Below, piece after piece: positions 23,101 through 36,100 of a stretch of 64,000 bases of DNA (positions are counted from its first letter, which is position 1; every line of letters begins with the position of its first letter). The position numbers were made by a program, and so were the translations under genes. A model generated the notes under the pieces. That model saw only the letters and a program-made list of their open reading frames with translations, was not told where the DNA came from and made no database searches. The stretch comes from Cinclus cinclus (Eukaryota > Chordata > Aves > Passeriformes > Cinclidae), in assembly GCF_963662255.1 (NCBI RefSeq), contig NC_085073.1:6689598-6753597 (forward strand). Direction: 5' to 3'.

Positions 23101-25939
23101 TTTGCCTACAAAAATTCCATAAGGACGAGGATTTCTCCCAGACCAAAGCTGCCCCCTCCTCCAAACCTGGCTGCCATCGGAGGCCCAAACGCGCCCTACA
23201 AAATGACATCTGCCAAGTGGGCTCTTGAGTTTGGCTTCTTGGGGAAAAGTGCCTCCTTTCAAAGCCAACTTGCCTAACTTGCCTGCGGGCCGTCCTGGGC
23301 TTTTGCCTACAAAAATTCCATAAGGACGAGGATTTCTCCCAGACCAAAGCTGCCCCCTCCTCCAAACCTGGCTGCCATCGGATGCCCAAACGTGCCCTAC
23401 AAGCTGACATCTGCGAAGTGGGCTCTTGAGTTTGGCTTCTTGGGGAAAAGTGCCTCCTTTCGGAGTCAACTTGCCGGCGGCCCATTCTGGGCTTTTGCCT
23501 ACAAAAATTCCATAAGGACGAGGATTTCTCCCAGACCAAAGCTGCCCCCTCCTCCAAACCTGGCTGCCATCGGAGGCCCAAACGCGCCCTACAAAATGAC
23601 ACCTGCCAAGTGGGCTCTTGAGTTTGGCTTCTTGGGGAAAAGTGACTCCTTTCAAAACCAAACTGCCGGCGTCCCGTCCCGGGCTTTTGCCTCCAAAAAT
23701 TCCATAAGGACGAGGATTCCTCCCAGACCAAAGCTGCCCCCTCCTGCAAACCTGGCTGCCATCGGAGGCCCAAACGCGCCCTACAAAATGACATCTGCCA
23801 AGTGGGCTCTTGAGTTTGGCTTTCTGGGGAAAAGTGCCTCCTTTCGGAGTCAACTTGCCTGCGGCCCATGCAGGGCTTTTGCCTACAAAAATTCCATAAG
23901 GACGAGGATTTCTCCCAGACCAAAGCTGCCCCCTCCTCCAAACCTGGCTGCCATCGGAGGCCCAAACGTGCCCTACAAAATGACATCTGCATTGTGGGCT
24001 CTTGAGTTTGGCTTCTTGGGTGGAAGTACCTCCTTTCAAAGCCAACTTGCCTGCGGCCCATCCTGGGCTTTTGCCTACAAAAATTCCATAAGGACGAGGA
24101 TTTCTCCCAGACCAAAGCTGCCCCCTCCTCCAAACCTGGCTGCCATCGGATGCCCAAACGTGCCCTACAAGCTGACATCTGCGAAGTGGGCTCTTGAGTT
24201 TGGCTTCTTGGGGAAAAGTGCCTCCTTTCGGAGTCAACTTGCCGGCGGCCCATGCAGGGCTTTTGCCTACAAAAATTCCATAAGGACGAGGATTTCTCCC
24301 AGACCAAAGCTGCCCCCTCCTCCAAACCTGGCTGCCATCGGAGGCCCAAACGCGCCCTACAAAATGACACCTGCCAAGTGGGCTCTTGAGTTTGGCTTCT
24401 TGGGGAAAAGTGACTCCTTTCAAAACCAAACTGCCGGCGTCCCGTCCCGGGCTTTTGCCTCCAAAAATTCCATAAGGACGAGGATTCCTCCCAGACCAAA
24501 GCTGCCCCCTCCTCCAAACCTGGCTGCCATCGGAGGCCCAAACGCGCCCTACAAAATGACATCTGCCAAGTGGGCTCTTGAGTTTGGCTTTCTGGGGAAA
24601 AGTGCCTCCTTTCGGAGTCAACTTGCCTGCGGCCCATGCAGGGCTTTTGCCTACAAAAATTCCATAAGGACGAGGATTTCTCCCAGACCAAAGCTGCCCC
24701 CTCCTCCAAACCTGGCTGCCATCGGAGGCCCAAACGTGCCCTACAAAATGACATCTGCATTGTGGGCTCTTGAGTTTGGCTTCTTGGGTGGAAGTACCTC
24801 CTTTCAAAGCCAACTTGCCTGCGGCCCATCCTGGGCTTTTGCCTACAAAAATTCCATAAGGACGAGGATTTCTCCCAGACCAAAGCTGCCCCCTCCTCCA
24901 AACCTGGCTGCCATCGGAGGCCCAAACGCGCCCTACAAAATGACATCTGCCAAGTGGGCTCTTGAGTTTCGCTTCTTGAGGGAAAGTGCCTCCTTTCAAA
25001 GCCTGATTGCCTAACTAGCCTGCGGCCCGTGCTGGGCTTTAGACTACAAAAATTCCATAAGGACGAGGATTTCTCCCAGACCAAAGCTGCCCCCTCCTCC
25101 AAATCTGGCTGCCATCAGAGGCCCAAACGCGCCCCACAAAATGACACCTGCCAAGTGGGCTCTTGAGTTTGGCTTCTTGGGGAAAAGTGACTCCTTTCGG
25201 AGCCAACTTGCCTAACTTGCCTGCGGCCCGTCCTGGGCTTTTGCCTACAAAAATTCCAGAAGGACGAGGATTTCTCCCAGACCATAGCTGCCCCCTCCTC
25301 CAAACCTGGCTGCCATCGGAGGCCCAAACGCGCCCTACAAAATGACATCTGCCAAGTGGGCTCTTGAGTTTGGCTTCTTGGGGAAAAGTGACTCCTTTCG
25401 GAGTCAACTTGCCGGCGGCCCATGCAGGGCTTTTGCCTACAAAAATTACATAAGGACGAGGATTTCTCCCAGACCAAAGCTGCCCCCTCCTCCAAACCTG
25501 GCTGCCATCGGAGGCCCAAACGCGCCCTACAAAATGACATCTGCATTGTGGGCTCTTGAGTTTGGCTTCTTGGGGGAAAGTGCCTCCTTTCAAAGCCAAC
25601 TTGCCTGCGTCCCGTCCTGGGCTTTTGCCTACAAAAATTCCAGAAGGACGAGGATTTCTCCCAGACCAAAGCTGCCCCCTCCTCCAAACCTGGCTGCCAT
25701 CGGAGGCCCAAACGCGCCCTACAAAATGACACCTGCCAAGTGGGCTCTTGAGTTTGGCTTCTTGGGGGAAAGTGCCTCCTTTCGGAGTCAACTTGCCTGC
25801 GGCTCATGCAGGGCTTTTGCCTACAAAAATTCCATAAGGACGAGGATTTCTCCCAGACCAAAGCTGCCCCCTCCTCCAAACCTGGCTGCCATCGGACACC
25901 AAAACGCGCCCTACAAAATGACATCTGCCAAGTGGGCTC
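20131..25939 (+). repeat. HOR B, first unit (30 monomers, 5809 bp)
   Basis: Thirty monomers run from 20131 to 25939. Accounting: 30 x 192 plus six 9-bp gains minus five single-base losses gives 5809. The left part reuses A-type monomers: A29-like (20131), A8-A12-like (20321-21289), a hybrid with an A13-like start and an A27-like end (21290-21481), then A28- and A29-like (21482 and 21674). The right part contains types not seen in region A, such as monomers with TACAAGCTGACATCTGCG (near 23397 and 24167) or AATTCCAGAAGGACG (near 21945, 25254 and 25637). The next copy begins at 25940. Confidence 0.92.
23426..24961 (+). repeat. Four-monomer duplication inside HOR B (768-bp period)
   Basis: The four monomers at 23426-24193 are repeated directly at 24194-24961 (4 x 192 = 768 bp). 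Both copies start after TACAAGCTGACATCTGCG, contain the unusual CAAAACCAAACTGCCGGCGTC in the second monomer, GCTTTCTGGGG in the third, and GTGGAAGTACC in the fourth. Differences between the copies include CCCATTCTGGG (near 23483) against CCATGCAGGG (near 24250), and CTCCTGCAAACC (near 23742) against CTCCTCCAAACC. The second B unit has the same pair at 29235-30770, so the duplication predates the duplication of the whole B unit. Confidence 0.9.
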
Positions 25940-28900
25940 TTGAGTTTGGCTTCTTGGGGAAAGTTCTTCCTTTCAAAGCCAACTTGCCTGCGTCCCTTCC
26001 CGGGCTTTTACTACAAAAATTCCATAAGGACGAGGATTTCTCCCAGACCAAAGCTGCCCCCTCCTCCAAACCTGGCTGCCATCGGAGGCCCAAACGCGCC
26101 CTACAAAATGACATCTGCCAAGTGGGCTCTTGAGTTTGGCTTCCTGGGGAAAAGTGCCTCCTTTCGGAGTCAACTTGCCTGCGGCCCATGCAGGGCTTTT
26201 GCCGACAAAAATTCCATAAGGACGAGGATTTCTCCCAGGCCAAAGCTGCCCCCTCCTCCAAACCTGGCTGCCATCGGAGGCCCAAACGCGCCCTACAAAA
26301 TGACACCTGCCAAGTGGGCTCTTGAGTTTGGCTTCTTGGGGGAAAGTGCCTCCTTTCAAAGCCAACTTGCCTGTGGCCCGTCCTTGGCTTGTGCCTACAA
26401 AAATTCCATAAGGACAAGGATTTCTCCCAGACCAAAGCTGCCCCCTCCTCCAAACCTGGCTGCCATCGGAGGCCCAAACGCGCCCTACAAAATGACATCT
26501 GCCAAGTGGGCTCTTGAGTTTGGCTTCTTGGGGAAAAGTGCCTCCTTTCGGAGTCAACTTGCCGGCGGCCCATACAGGGCTTTTGCCTACAAAAATTCCA
26601 TAAGGACGAGGATTTCTCCCAGACCAAAGCTGCCCCCTCCTCCAAACCTGGCTGCCATCGGAGGCCCAAACGCGCCCTACAAAATGACATCTGCCAAGTG
26701 GGCTCTTGAGTTTGGCTTCTTGGGTGGAAGTGCCTCCTTTCAAAGCCAACTTGCCTGCGTCCCGTCCTGGGCTTTTGCCTCCAAAATTTCCAGAAGGACG
26801 AGGATTTCTCCCAGACCAAAGCTGCCCCCTCCTCCAAACCTGGCTGCCATCGGAGGCCCAAACGCGCCCTACAAAATGACATCTGCATTGTGGGTTCTTG
26901 AGTTTGGCTTCTTGGGGAAAAGTGCCTCCTTTCAAAGCCAACTTGCCTAACTTGCCTGCGGCCCATGCGGGGTTTTTGCCTACAAAAATTCCATAAGGAC
27001 GAGGATTTCTCCCAGACCAAAGCTGCCCCCTCCTCCAAACCTGGCTGCCATCGGAGGCCCAAACGCGCCCTACAAAATGACATCTGCCAAGTGGGCTCTT
27101 GAGTTTGGCTTTCTGGGGAAAAGTGCCTCCTTTCGGAGTCAACTTGCCTGCGGCCCGTCCTGGGCTTTTGCCTACAAAAATTCCATAAGGACGAGGATTT
27201 CTCCCAGACCAAAGCTGCCCCCTCCTCCAAACCTGGCTGCCATCGGACGCCAAAACGCGCCCTACAAAATGACACCTGCCATGTGGGCTCTTGAGTTTGT
27301 CTTCTTGGGGAAAACTGCCTCCTTTCAAAGCCAACTTCCCTGCATCCGGTCCTGGGCTTTTGCCTACAAAAATTCCATAAGGACGAGGATTTCTCCCAGA
27401 CCAAAGCTGCCCCCTCCTCCAAACCTGGCTGCCATCGGACACCAAAACGCGCCCTACAAAATGACATCTGCCAAGTGGGCTCTTGAGTTTGTCTTCTTGG
27501 GGAAAGTTCTTCCTTTCAAAGCCAACTTCCCTGCGTCCCTTCCCTGGCTTTTACTACAAAAATTCCATAAGGACGAGGATTTCTCCCAGACCAAAGCTGC
27601 CCCCTCCTCCAAACCTGGCTGCCATCGGAGGCCCAAACGTGCCCGACAAAATGACATCTGCCAAGTGGGCTCTTGAGTTTGGCTTCTTGGGTGGAAGTAC
27701 CTCCTTTCAAAGCCAACTTGCCTGCGGCCCGTCCTGGGCTTTTGCCTACAAAAATTCCAGAAGGACGAGGATTTCTCCCAGACCAAAGCTGCCCCCTCCT
27801 CCAAACCTGGCTGCCATCGGAGGCCCAAACGCGCCCTACAAAATGACATCTGCCAAGTGGGCTCTTGAGTTTGGCTTCTTGGGGCAAAGTGAGTCATTTC
27901 AAAGCCAACTTGCCTAACTTGCCTGCGGCCCGTCCTGGGCTTTAGACTACAAAAATTCCATAAGGACGAGGATTTCTCCCAGACCAAAGCTGCCCCCTCC
28001 TCCAAACCTGGCTGCCATCAGAGGCCCAAACGCGCCCCACAAAATGACATCTGCATTGAGGGTTCTTGAGTTTGGCTTCTTGGGGAAAAGTGCCTCCTTT
28101 CGGAGCCAACTTGCCTAACTTGCCTGCGGCCCGTCCTGGGCTTTTGCCTCCAAAAATTCCATAAGGACGAGGATTTCTCCCAGGCCAAAGCTGCCCCCTC
28201 CTCCAAACATGGCTGCCATCGGAGGCCCAAACGCGCCCTACAAAATGACATCTGCCAAGTGGGCTCTTGAGTTTGGCTTCTTGGGGAAAAGTGACTCCTT
28301 TCGGAGTCATCTTGCCGGCGGCCCATGCAGGGCTTTTGCCTACAAAAATTCCATAAGGACGAGGATTTCTCCCAGACCAAAGCTGCCCCCTCCTCCAAAC
28401 CTGGCTGCCATCGGACGCCCAAACGCGCTCTACAAAATGACACCTGCCATGTGGGCTCTTGAGTTTGTCTTCTTGGGGAAAAGTGCCTCCTTTCAAAGCC
28501 AACTTCCCTGCATCCGGTCCTGGGCTTTTGCCTACAAAAATTCCATAAGGACGAGGATTTCTCCCAGACCAAAGCTGCCCCCTCCTCCAAACCTGGCTGC
28601 CATCGGACACCAAAACGCGCCCTACAAAATGACATCTGCCAAGTGGGCTCTTGAGTTTGGCTTCTTGGGGAAAGTTCTTCCTTTCAAAGCCAACTTGCCT
28701 GCGTCCCTTCCCGGGCTTTTGCCTACAAAAATTCCATAAGGACGAGGATTTCTCCCAGAACAAAGCTGCCCCCTCCTCCAAACCTGGCTGCCATCGGAGG
28801 CCCAAACGTGCCCTACAAAATGACATCTGCCAAGTGGGCTCTTGAGTTTGGCTTCTTGGGTGGAAGTGCCTCCTTTCAAAGCCAACTTGCCTGCGGCCCG

Positions 28901-31748
28901 TCCTGGGCTTTTGCCTACAAAAATTCCATAAGGACGAGGATTTCTCCCAGACCAAAGCTGCCCCCTCCTCCAAACCTGGCTGCCATCGGAGGCCCAAACG
29001 CGCCCTACAAAATGACATCTGCCAAGTGGGCTCTTGAGTTTGGCTTCTTGGGGAAAAGTGCCTCCTTTCAAAGCCAACTTGCCTAACTTGCCTGCGGGCC
29101 GTCCTGGGCTTTTGCCTACAAAAATTCCATAAGGACGAGGATTTCTCCCAGACCAAAGCTGCCCCCTCCTCCAAACCTGGCTGCCATCGGATGCCCAAAC
29201 GTGCCCTACAAGCTGACATCTGCGAAGTGGGCTCTTGAGTTTGGCTTCTTGGGGAAAAGTGCCTCCTTTCGGAGTCAACTTGCCGGCGGCCCATGCAGGG
29301 CTTTTGCCTACAAAAATTCCATAAGGACGAGGATTTCTCCCAGACCAAAGCTGCCCCCTCCTCCAAACCTGGCTGCCATCGGAGGCCCAAACGCGCCCTA
29401 CAAAATGACACCTGCCAAGTGGGCTCTTGAGTTTGGCTTCTTGGGGAAAAGTGACTCCTTTCAAAACCAAACTGCCGGCGTCCCGTCCCGGGCTTTTGCC
29501 TCCAAAAATTCCATAAGGACGAGGATTCCTCCCAGACCAAAGCTGCCCCCTCCTCCAAACCTGGCTGCCATCGGAGGCCCAAACGCGCCCTACAAAATGA
29601 CATCTGCCAAGTGGGCTCTTGAGTTTGGCTTTCTGGGGAAAAGTGCCTCCTTTCGGAGTCAACTTGCCTGCGGCCCATGCAGGGCTTTTGCCTACAAAAA
29701 TTCCATAAGGACGAGGATTTCTCCCAGACCAAAGCTGCCCCCTCCTCCAAACCTGGCTGCCATCGGAGGCCCAAACGTGCCCTACAAAATGACATCTGCA
29801 TTGTGGGCTCTTGAGTTTGGCTTCTTGGGTGGAAGTACCTCCTTTCAAAGCCAACTTGCCTGCGGCCCATCCTGGGCTTTTGCCTACAAAAATTCCATAA
29901 GGACGAGGATTTCTCCCAGACCAAAGCTGCCCCCTCCTCCAAACCTGGCTGCCATCGGATGCCCAAACGTGCCCTACAAGCTGACATCTGCGAAGTGGGC
30001 TCTTGAGTTTGGCTTCTTGGGGAAAAGTGCCTCCTTTCGGAGTCAACTTGCCGGCGGCCCATGCAGGGCTTTTGCCTACAAAAATTCCATAAGGACGAGG
30101 ATTTCTCCCAGACCAAAGCTGCCCCCTCCTCCAAACCTGGCTGCCATCGGAGGCCCAAACGCGCCCTACAAAATGACACCTGCCAAGTGGGCTCTTGAGT
30201 TTGGCTTCTTGGGGAAAAGTGACTCCTTTCAAAACCAAACTGCCGGCGTCCCGTCCCGGGCTTTTGCCTCCAAAAATTCCATAAGGACGAGGATTCCTCC
30301 CAGACCAAAGCTGCCACCTCCTCCAAACCTGGCTGCCATCGGAGGCCCAAACGCGCCCTACAAAATGACATCTGCCAAGTGGGCTCTTGAGTTTGGCTTT
30401 CTGGGGAAAAGTGCCTCCTTTCGGAGTCAACTTGCCTGCGGCCCATGCAGGGCTTTTGCCTACAAAAATTCCATAAGGACGAGGATTTCTCCCAGACCAA
30501 AGCTGCCCCCTCCTCCAAACCTGGCTGCCATCGGAGGCCCAAACGTGCCCTACAAAATGACATCTGCATTGTGGGCTCTTGAGTTTGGCTTCTTGGGTGG
30601 AAGTACCTCCTTTCAAAGCCAACTTGCCTGCGGCCCATCCTGGGCTTTTGCCTACAAAAATTCCATAAGGACGAGGATTTCTCCCAGACCAAAGCTGCCC
30701 CCTCCTCCAAACCTGGCTGCCATCGGAGGCCCAAACGCGCCCTACAAAATGACATCTGCCAAGTGGGCTCTTGAGTTTCGCTTCTTGAGGGAAAGTGCCT
30801 CCTTTCAAAGCCTGATTGCCTAACTAGCCTGCGGCCCGTGCTGGGCTTTAGACTACAAAAATTCCATAAGGACGAGGATTTCTCCCAGACCAAAGCTGCC
30901 CCCTCCTCCAAATCTGGCTGCCATCAGAGGCCCAAACGCGCCCCACAAAATGACACCTGCCAAGTGGGCTCTTGAGTTTGGCTTCTTGGGGAAAAGTGAC
31001 TCCTTTCGGAGCCAACTTGCCTAACTTGCCTGCGGCCCGTCCTGGGCTTTTGCCTACAAAAATTCCAGAAGGACGAGGATTTCTCCCAGACCATAGCTGC
31101 CCCCTCCTCCAAACCTGGCTGCCATCGGAGGCCCAAACGCGCCCTACAAAATGACATCTGCCAAGTGGGCTCTTGAGTTTGGCTTCTTGGGGAAAAGTGA
31201 CTCCTTTCGGAGTCAACTTGCCGGCGGCCCATGCAGGGCTTTTGCCTACAAAAATTACATAAGGACGAGGATTTCTCCCAGACCAAAGCTGCCCCCTCCT
31301 CCAAACCTGGCTGCCATCGGAGGCCCAAACGCGCCCTACAAAATGACACCTGCCAAGTGGGCTCTTGAGTTTGGCTTCTTGGGGAAAAGTGCCTCCTTTC
31401 AAAGCCAACTTGCCTGCGTCCCGTCCTGGGCTTTTGCCTACAAAAATTCCAGAAGGACGAGGATTTCTCCCAGACCAAAGCTGCCCCCTCCTCCAAACCT
31501 GGCTGCCATCGGAGGCCCAAACGCGCCCTACAAAATGACACCTGCCAAGTGGGCTCTTGAGTTTGGCTTCTTGGGGGAAAGTGCCTCCTTTCGGAGTCAA
31601 CTTGCCTGCGGCTCATGCAGGGCTTTTGCCTACAAAAATTCCATAAGGACGAGGATTTCTCCCAGACCAAAGCTGCCCCCTCCTCCAAACCTGGCTGCCA
31701 TCGGAGGCCCAAACGCGCCCTACAAAATGACATCTGCCAAGTGGGCTC
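25940..31748 (+). repeat. HOR B, second unit (30 monomers, 5809 bp)
   Basis: It repeats 20131-25939 at a constant 5809-bp offset with no net insertion or deletion, differing by scattered substitutions. Examples are CAAACATGGCTGCC at 28203 (CCTGG elsewhere), GCTGCCACCTCC near 30312, and CCAAAATTTCCAGAAGG near 26780. Near 31365 the copy has GACACCTGCCAAG and TTGGGGAAAAG where the first unit has GACATCTGCATTG and TTGGGGGAAAG. The final monomer (31557-31748) ends GGAGGCCCAAACGC, not the GGACACCAAAACGC that ends the first unit. The match therefore fades at its right end, and the A29-type monomer does not follow. Confidence 0.9.
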
Positions 31749-33109
31749 TTGAGTTTGGCTTCTTGGGGAAAAGTGCCTCCTTTCGGAGTCAACTTGCCGG
31801 CGGCCCATGCAGGGCTTTTGCCTACAAAAATTCCATAAGGACGAGGATTTCTCCCAGACCAAAGCTGCCCCCTCCTCCAAACCTGGCTGCCATCGGAGGC
31901 CCAAACGTGCCCTACAAAATGACATCTGCCAAGTGGGCTCTTGAGTTTGGCTTCTTGGGTGGAAGTGCCTCCATTCAAAGCCAACTTGCCTGCGGCCCGT
32001 CCTGGGCTTTTGCCTACAAAAATTCCATAAGGACGAGGATTTCTCCCAGACCAAAGCTGCCCCCTCCTCCAAACCTGGCTGCCATCGGAGGCCCAAAGGC
32101 GCCCTACAAAATGACACCTGCCAAGTGGGCTCTTGAGTTTGGCTTCTTGGGGAAAATTGCCTCCATTCAAAGCCAACTTGCCTAACTAGCCTGCGGCCCA
32201 TTCTGGGCTTTTGCCTACAAAAATTCCATAAGGACGAGGATTTCTCCCAGACCAAAGCTGCCCCCTCCTCCAAACCTGGCTGCCATCGGAGGCCCAAAGG
32301 CGCCCTACAAAATGACACCTGCCAAGTGGGCTCTTGAGTTTGGCTTCTTGGGGAAAAGTGCCTCCATTCGGAGTCAACTTGCCGGCGGCCCATGCAGGGC
32401 TTTTGCCTACAAAAATTCCATAAGGACGAGGATTTCTCCCAGACCAAAGCTGCCCCCTCCTCCAAACCTGGCTGCCATCGGAGGCCCAAACGCGCCCTAC
32501 AAAATGACATCTGCCAAGTGGGCTCTTGAGTTTGGCTTCTTGGGGGAAAGTGCCTCCTTTCGGAGCCAACTTGCCTAACTTGCCTGCGGCCCGTCCTGGG
32601 CTTTTGAGTACAAAAATTCCAGAAGGACGAGGATTTCTCCCAGACCAAAGCTGCCCCCTCCTCCAAACCTGGCTGCCATCGGAGGCCCAAACGCGCCCTA
32701 CAAAATGACATCTGCCAAGTGGGCTCTTGAGTTTGGCTTCTTGGGTGGAAGTGCCTCCATTCAAAGCCAACTTGCCTGCGGCCCGTCCTGGGCTTTTGCC
32801 TACAAAAATTCCATAAGGACGAGGATTTCTCCCAGACCAAAGCTGCCCCCTCCTCCAAACCTGGCTGCCATCAGAGGCCCAAACGCGCCCCACAAAATGA
32901 CACCTGCCTAGTGGGCTCTTGAGTTTGGCTTCTTGGGGAAAAGTGACTCCTTTCAAAACCAACTTGCCTGTGTCCCGTCCCGGGCTTTTGCTACAAAAAT
33001 TCCATAAGGACGAGGATTCCTCCCAGACCAAAGCTGCCCCCTCCTCCAAACCTGGCTGCCATCGGAGGCCCAAACGCGCCCTACAAAATGACATCTGCCA
33101 AGTGGGCTC
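31749..33109 (+). repeat. Linker block between HOR B and HOR C (7 monomers)
   Basis: Monomers start at 31749, 31941, 32133, 32334, 32526, 32727 and 32919. Distinguishing marks are GTGCCTCCATTC (A in place of the usual T), CCCAAAGGCGCCC (near 32094 and 32291) and GCGGCCCATTCTGGGC (near 32194). The first five are echoed at 43004-43981 on the far side of region C. The last monomer (32919) is preceded by CACCTGCCTAGTGGG, a mark that recurs at many HOR boundaries (1169, 4273, 17820, 35440, 39908, 44767, 49223, 50200, 52721, 55442, 59515 and 63789). Confidence 0.85.
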
Positions 33110-36100
33110 TTGAGTTTGGCTTCTTGGGGAAAAGTGCCTCCTTTCGGAGTCAACTTGCCTGCGGCCCATACAGGGCTTTTGCCTACAAAAATTCCATAAG
33201 GACGAGGATTTCTCCCAGACCAAAGCTGCCCCCTCCTCCAAACCTGGCTGCCATCGGAGGCCCAAACGCGCCCTACAAAATGACACCTGCCAAGTGGGCT
33301 CTTGAGTTTGGCTTCTTGGGGGAAAGTGCCTCCTTTCAAAGCCAACTTGCCGGCGGCCCGTCCTGGGCTTGTGCCTAAAAAAATTCCATAAGGACAAGGA
33401 TTTCTCCCAGACCAAAGCTGCCCCCTCCTCCAAACCTGGCTGCCATCGGAGGCCCAAACGTGCCCTACAAAATGACATCTGCCAAGTGGGCTCTTGAGTT
33501 TGGCTTCTTGGGTGGAAGTGCCTCCTTTCGGAGTCAAGTTGCCGGCGGCCCATGCAGGGCTTTTGCCTACAAAAATTCCATAAGGACGAGGATTTCTCCC
33601 AGACCAAAGCTGCCCCCTCCTCCAAACCTGGCTGCCATCGGAGGCCCAAACGTGCCCTACAAAATGACATCTGCCAAGTGGGCTCTTGAGTTTGGCTTCT
33701 TGGGTGGAAGTGCCTCCTTTCAAAGCCAACTTGCCTGCGGCCCGTCCTGGGCTTTTGCCTACAAAAATTCCATAAGGACGAGGATTTCTCCCAGACCAAA
33801 GCTGCCCCCTCCTCCAAACCTGGCTGCCATCGGAGGCCCAAACGCGCCCTACAAAATGACATCTGCATTGTGGGTTCTTGAGTTTGGCTTCTTGGGTAAA
33901 AGTGCCTCCTTTCAAAGCCAACTTACCTAACTTGCCTGCGGCCCATGCGGGGTTTTTGCCTACAAAAATTCCATAAGGACGAGGATTCCTCCCACACCAA
34001 AGCTGCCCCCTCCTCCAAACCTGGCTGCCATCGGAGGCCCAAACGCGCCCTACAAAATGACATCTGCCAAGTGGGCTCTTGAGTTTGGCTTCCTGGGGAA
34101 AAGTGCCTCCTTTCGGAGTCAACTTGCCTGCGGCCCATGCAGGGCTTTTGCCGACAAAAATTCCATAAGGACGAGGATTTCTCCCAGAACAAAGCTGCCC
34201 CCTCCTCCAAACCTGGCTGCCATCAGAGGCCCAAACGCGCCCTACAAAATGACACCTGCCAAGTGGGCTCTTGAGTTTGGCTTCTTGGGGGAAAGTGCCT
34301 CCTTTCAAAGCCAACTTGCCTGCAGCCCGTCCTGGTCTTGTGCCTACAAAAATTCCATAAGGACAAGGATTTCTCCCAGACCAAAGCTGCCCCCTCCTCC
34401 AAACCTGGCTGCCATCGGAGGCCCAAACGCGCCCTACAAAATGACATCTGCCAAGTGGGCTCTTGAGTTTGGCTTCTTGGGGAAAAGTGCCTCCTTTCGG
34501 AGTCAACTTGCCGGCGGCCCATGCAGGGCTTTTGCCTACAAAAATTCCATAAGGACGAGGATTTCTCCCAGACCAAAGCTGCCCCCTCCTCCAAACCTGG
34601 CTGCCATCGGAGGCCCAAACGTGCCCTACAAAATGACATCTGCCAAGTGGGCTCTTGAGTTTGGCTTCTTGGGTGGAAGTGCCTCCTTTCAAAGCCAACT
34701 TGCCTGCGGCCCGTCCTGGGCTTTTGCCTACAAAAATTCCATAAGGACGAGGATTTCTCCCAGACCAAAGCTGCCCCCTCCTCCAAACCTGGCTGCCATC
34801 GTAGGCCCAAACGCGCCCTACAAAATGACATCTGCCAAGTGGGCTCTTGAGTTTGGCTTCTTGGGGAAAAGTGACTCCTTTCGGAGCCAACTTGCCTAAC
34901 TAGCCAGCGGACTGTGCTGGGCTTTTGCCTACAAAAATTCCATAAGGACGAGGATTTCTCCCAGACCAAAGCTGCCCCCTCCTCCAAACCTGGCTGCCAT
35001 CGGAGGCCCAAACGTGCCCTACAAAATGACATCTGCCAAGTGGGCTCTTGAGTTTGGCTTCTAGGGTGGAAGTGCCTCCATTCAAAGCCAACTTGCCTGC
35101 GGCCCGTCCTGGGCTTTTGCCTACAAAAATTCCATAAGGACGAGGATTTCTCCCAGACCAAAGCTGCCCCTCCTCCAAACCTGGCTGCCATCGGAGGCCC
35201 AAACGCGCCCTACAAAATGACATCTGCCAAGTGGGCTCTTGAGTTTGGCTTCTTGCGGAACAGTGCCTCCTTTCAAAGCCAACTTGCCTAACTAGCCTGC
35301 GGCCCGTGCTGGGCTTTAGACTACAAAAATTCCATAAGGACGAGGATTTCTCCCAGACCAAAGCTGCCCCCTCCTCCAAACCTGGCTGCCATCAGAGGCC
35401 CAAACGCGCCCCACAAAATGACACCTGCCTAGTGGGCTCTTGAGTTTGGCTTCTTGGGGAAAAGTGACTCCTTTCAAAACCAACTTGCCTGTGTCCCGTC
35501 CCGGGCTTTTGCTACAAAAATTCCATAAGGACGAGGATTCCTCCCAGACCAAAGCTGCCCCCTCCTCCAAACCTGGCTGCCATCGGAGGCCCAAACGCGC
35601 CCTACAAAATTACACCTGCCAAGTGGGCTCTTGAGTTTGGCTTCTTGGGGGAAAGTGCCTCCTTTCAAAGCCAACTTGCCGGCGGCCCGTCCTGGGCTTG
35701 TGCCTACAAAAATTCCATAAGGACAAGGATTTCTCCCAGACCAAAGCTGCCCCCTCCTCCAAACCTGGCTGCCATCGGAGGCCCAAACGCGCCCCACAAA
35801 ATGACACCTGCCTAGTGGGCTCTTGAGTTTGGCTTCTTGGGGAAAAGTGCCTCCTTTCGGAATCAACTTGCCGGCGGCCCATGCAGGGCTTTTGCCTACA
35901 AAAATTACATAAGGACGAGGATTTCTCCCAGACCAAAGCTGCCCCCTCCTCCAAACCTGGCTGCCATCGGAGGCCCAAACGTGCCCTAGAAAATGACATC
36001 TGCATTGTGGGCTCTTGAGTTTGGCTTCTTGGGTGGAAGTACCTCCTTTCAAAGCCAACTTGCCTGCGGCCCGTCCTGGGCTTTTGCCTACAAAAATTCC

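Noticed and set aside
23392..25014. 540-codon plus-strand open frame, proline-rich in each repeat, possibly a tandem-repeat protein
   Set aside because: Same reason. It ends wherever the 9-bp duplication brings in TAA, and it overlaps longer minus-strand frames. No signal peptide or unique ends.
22133..25102. 989-codon open frame on the minus strand (also 27942-30911, and 900 codons at 55476-58178)
   Set aside because: It consists only of the translated monomer repeated about fifteen times. Two minus frames and one plus frame are open through the same DNA, the frames switch at 191-bp monomers, and no start context, splice sites or non-repeat domain is present. Treated as a property of the satellite, not a gene.
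33371..33390. A-rich run GCCTAAAAAAATTCC as a polyadenylation or insertion mark
   Set aside because: It is a single C-to-A change in the ordinary CTACAAAAATTCC, shared by a few C and D monomers (37843, 53378, 57452). Nothing else supports a functional signal.
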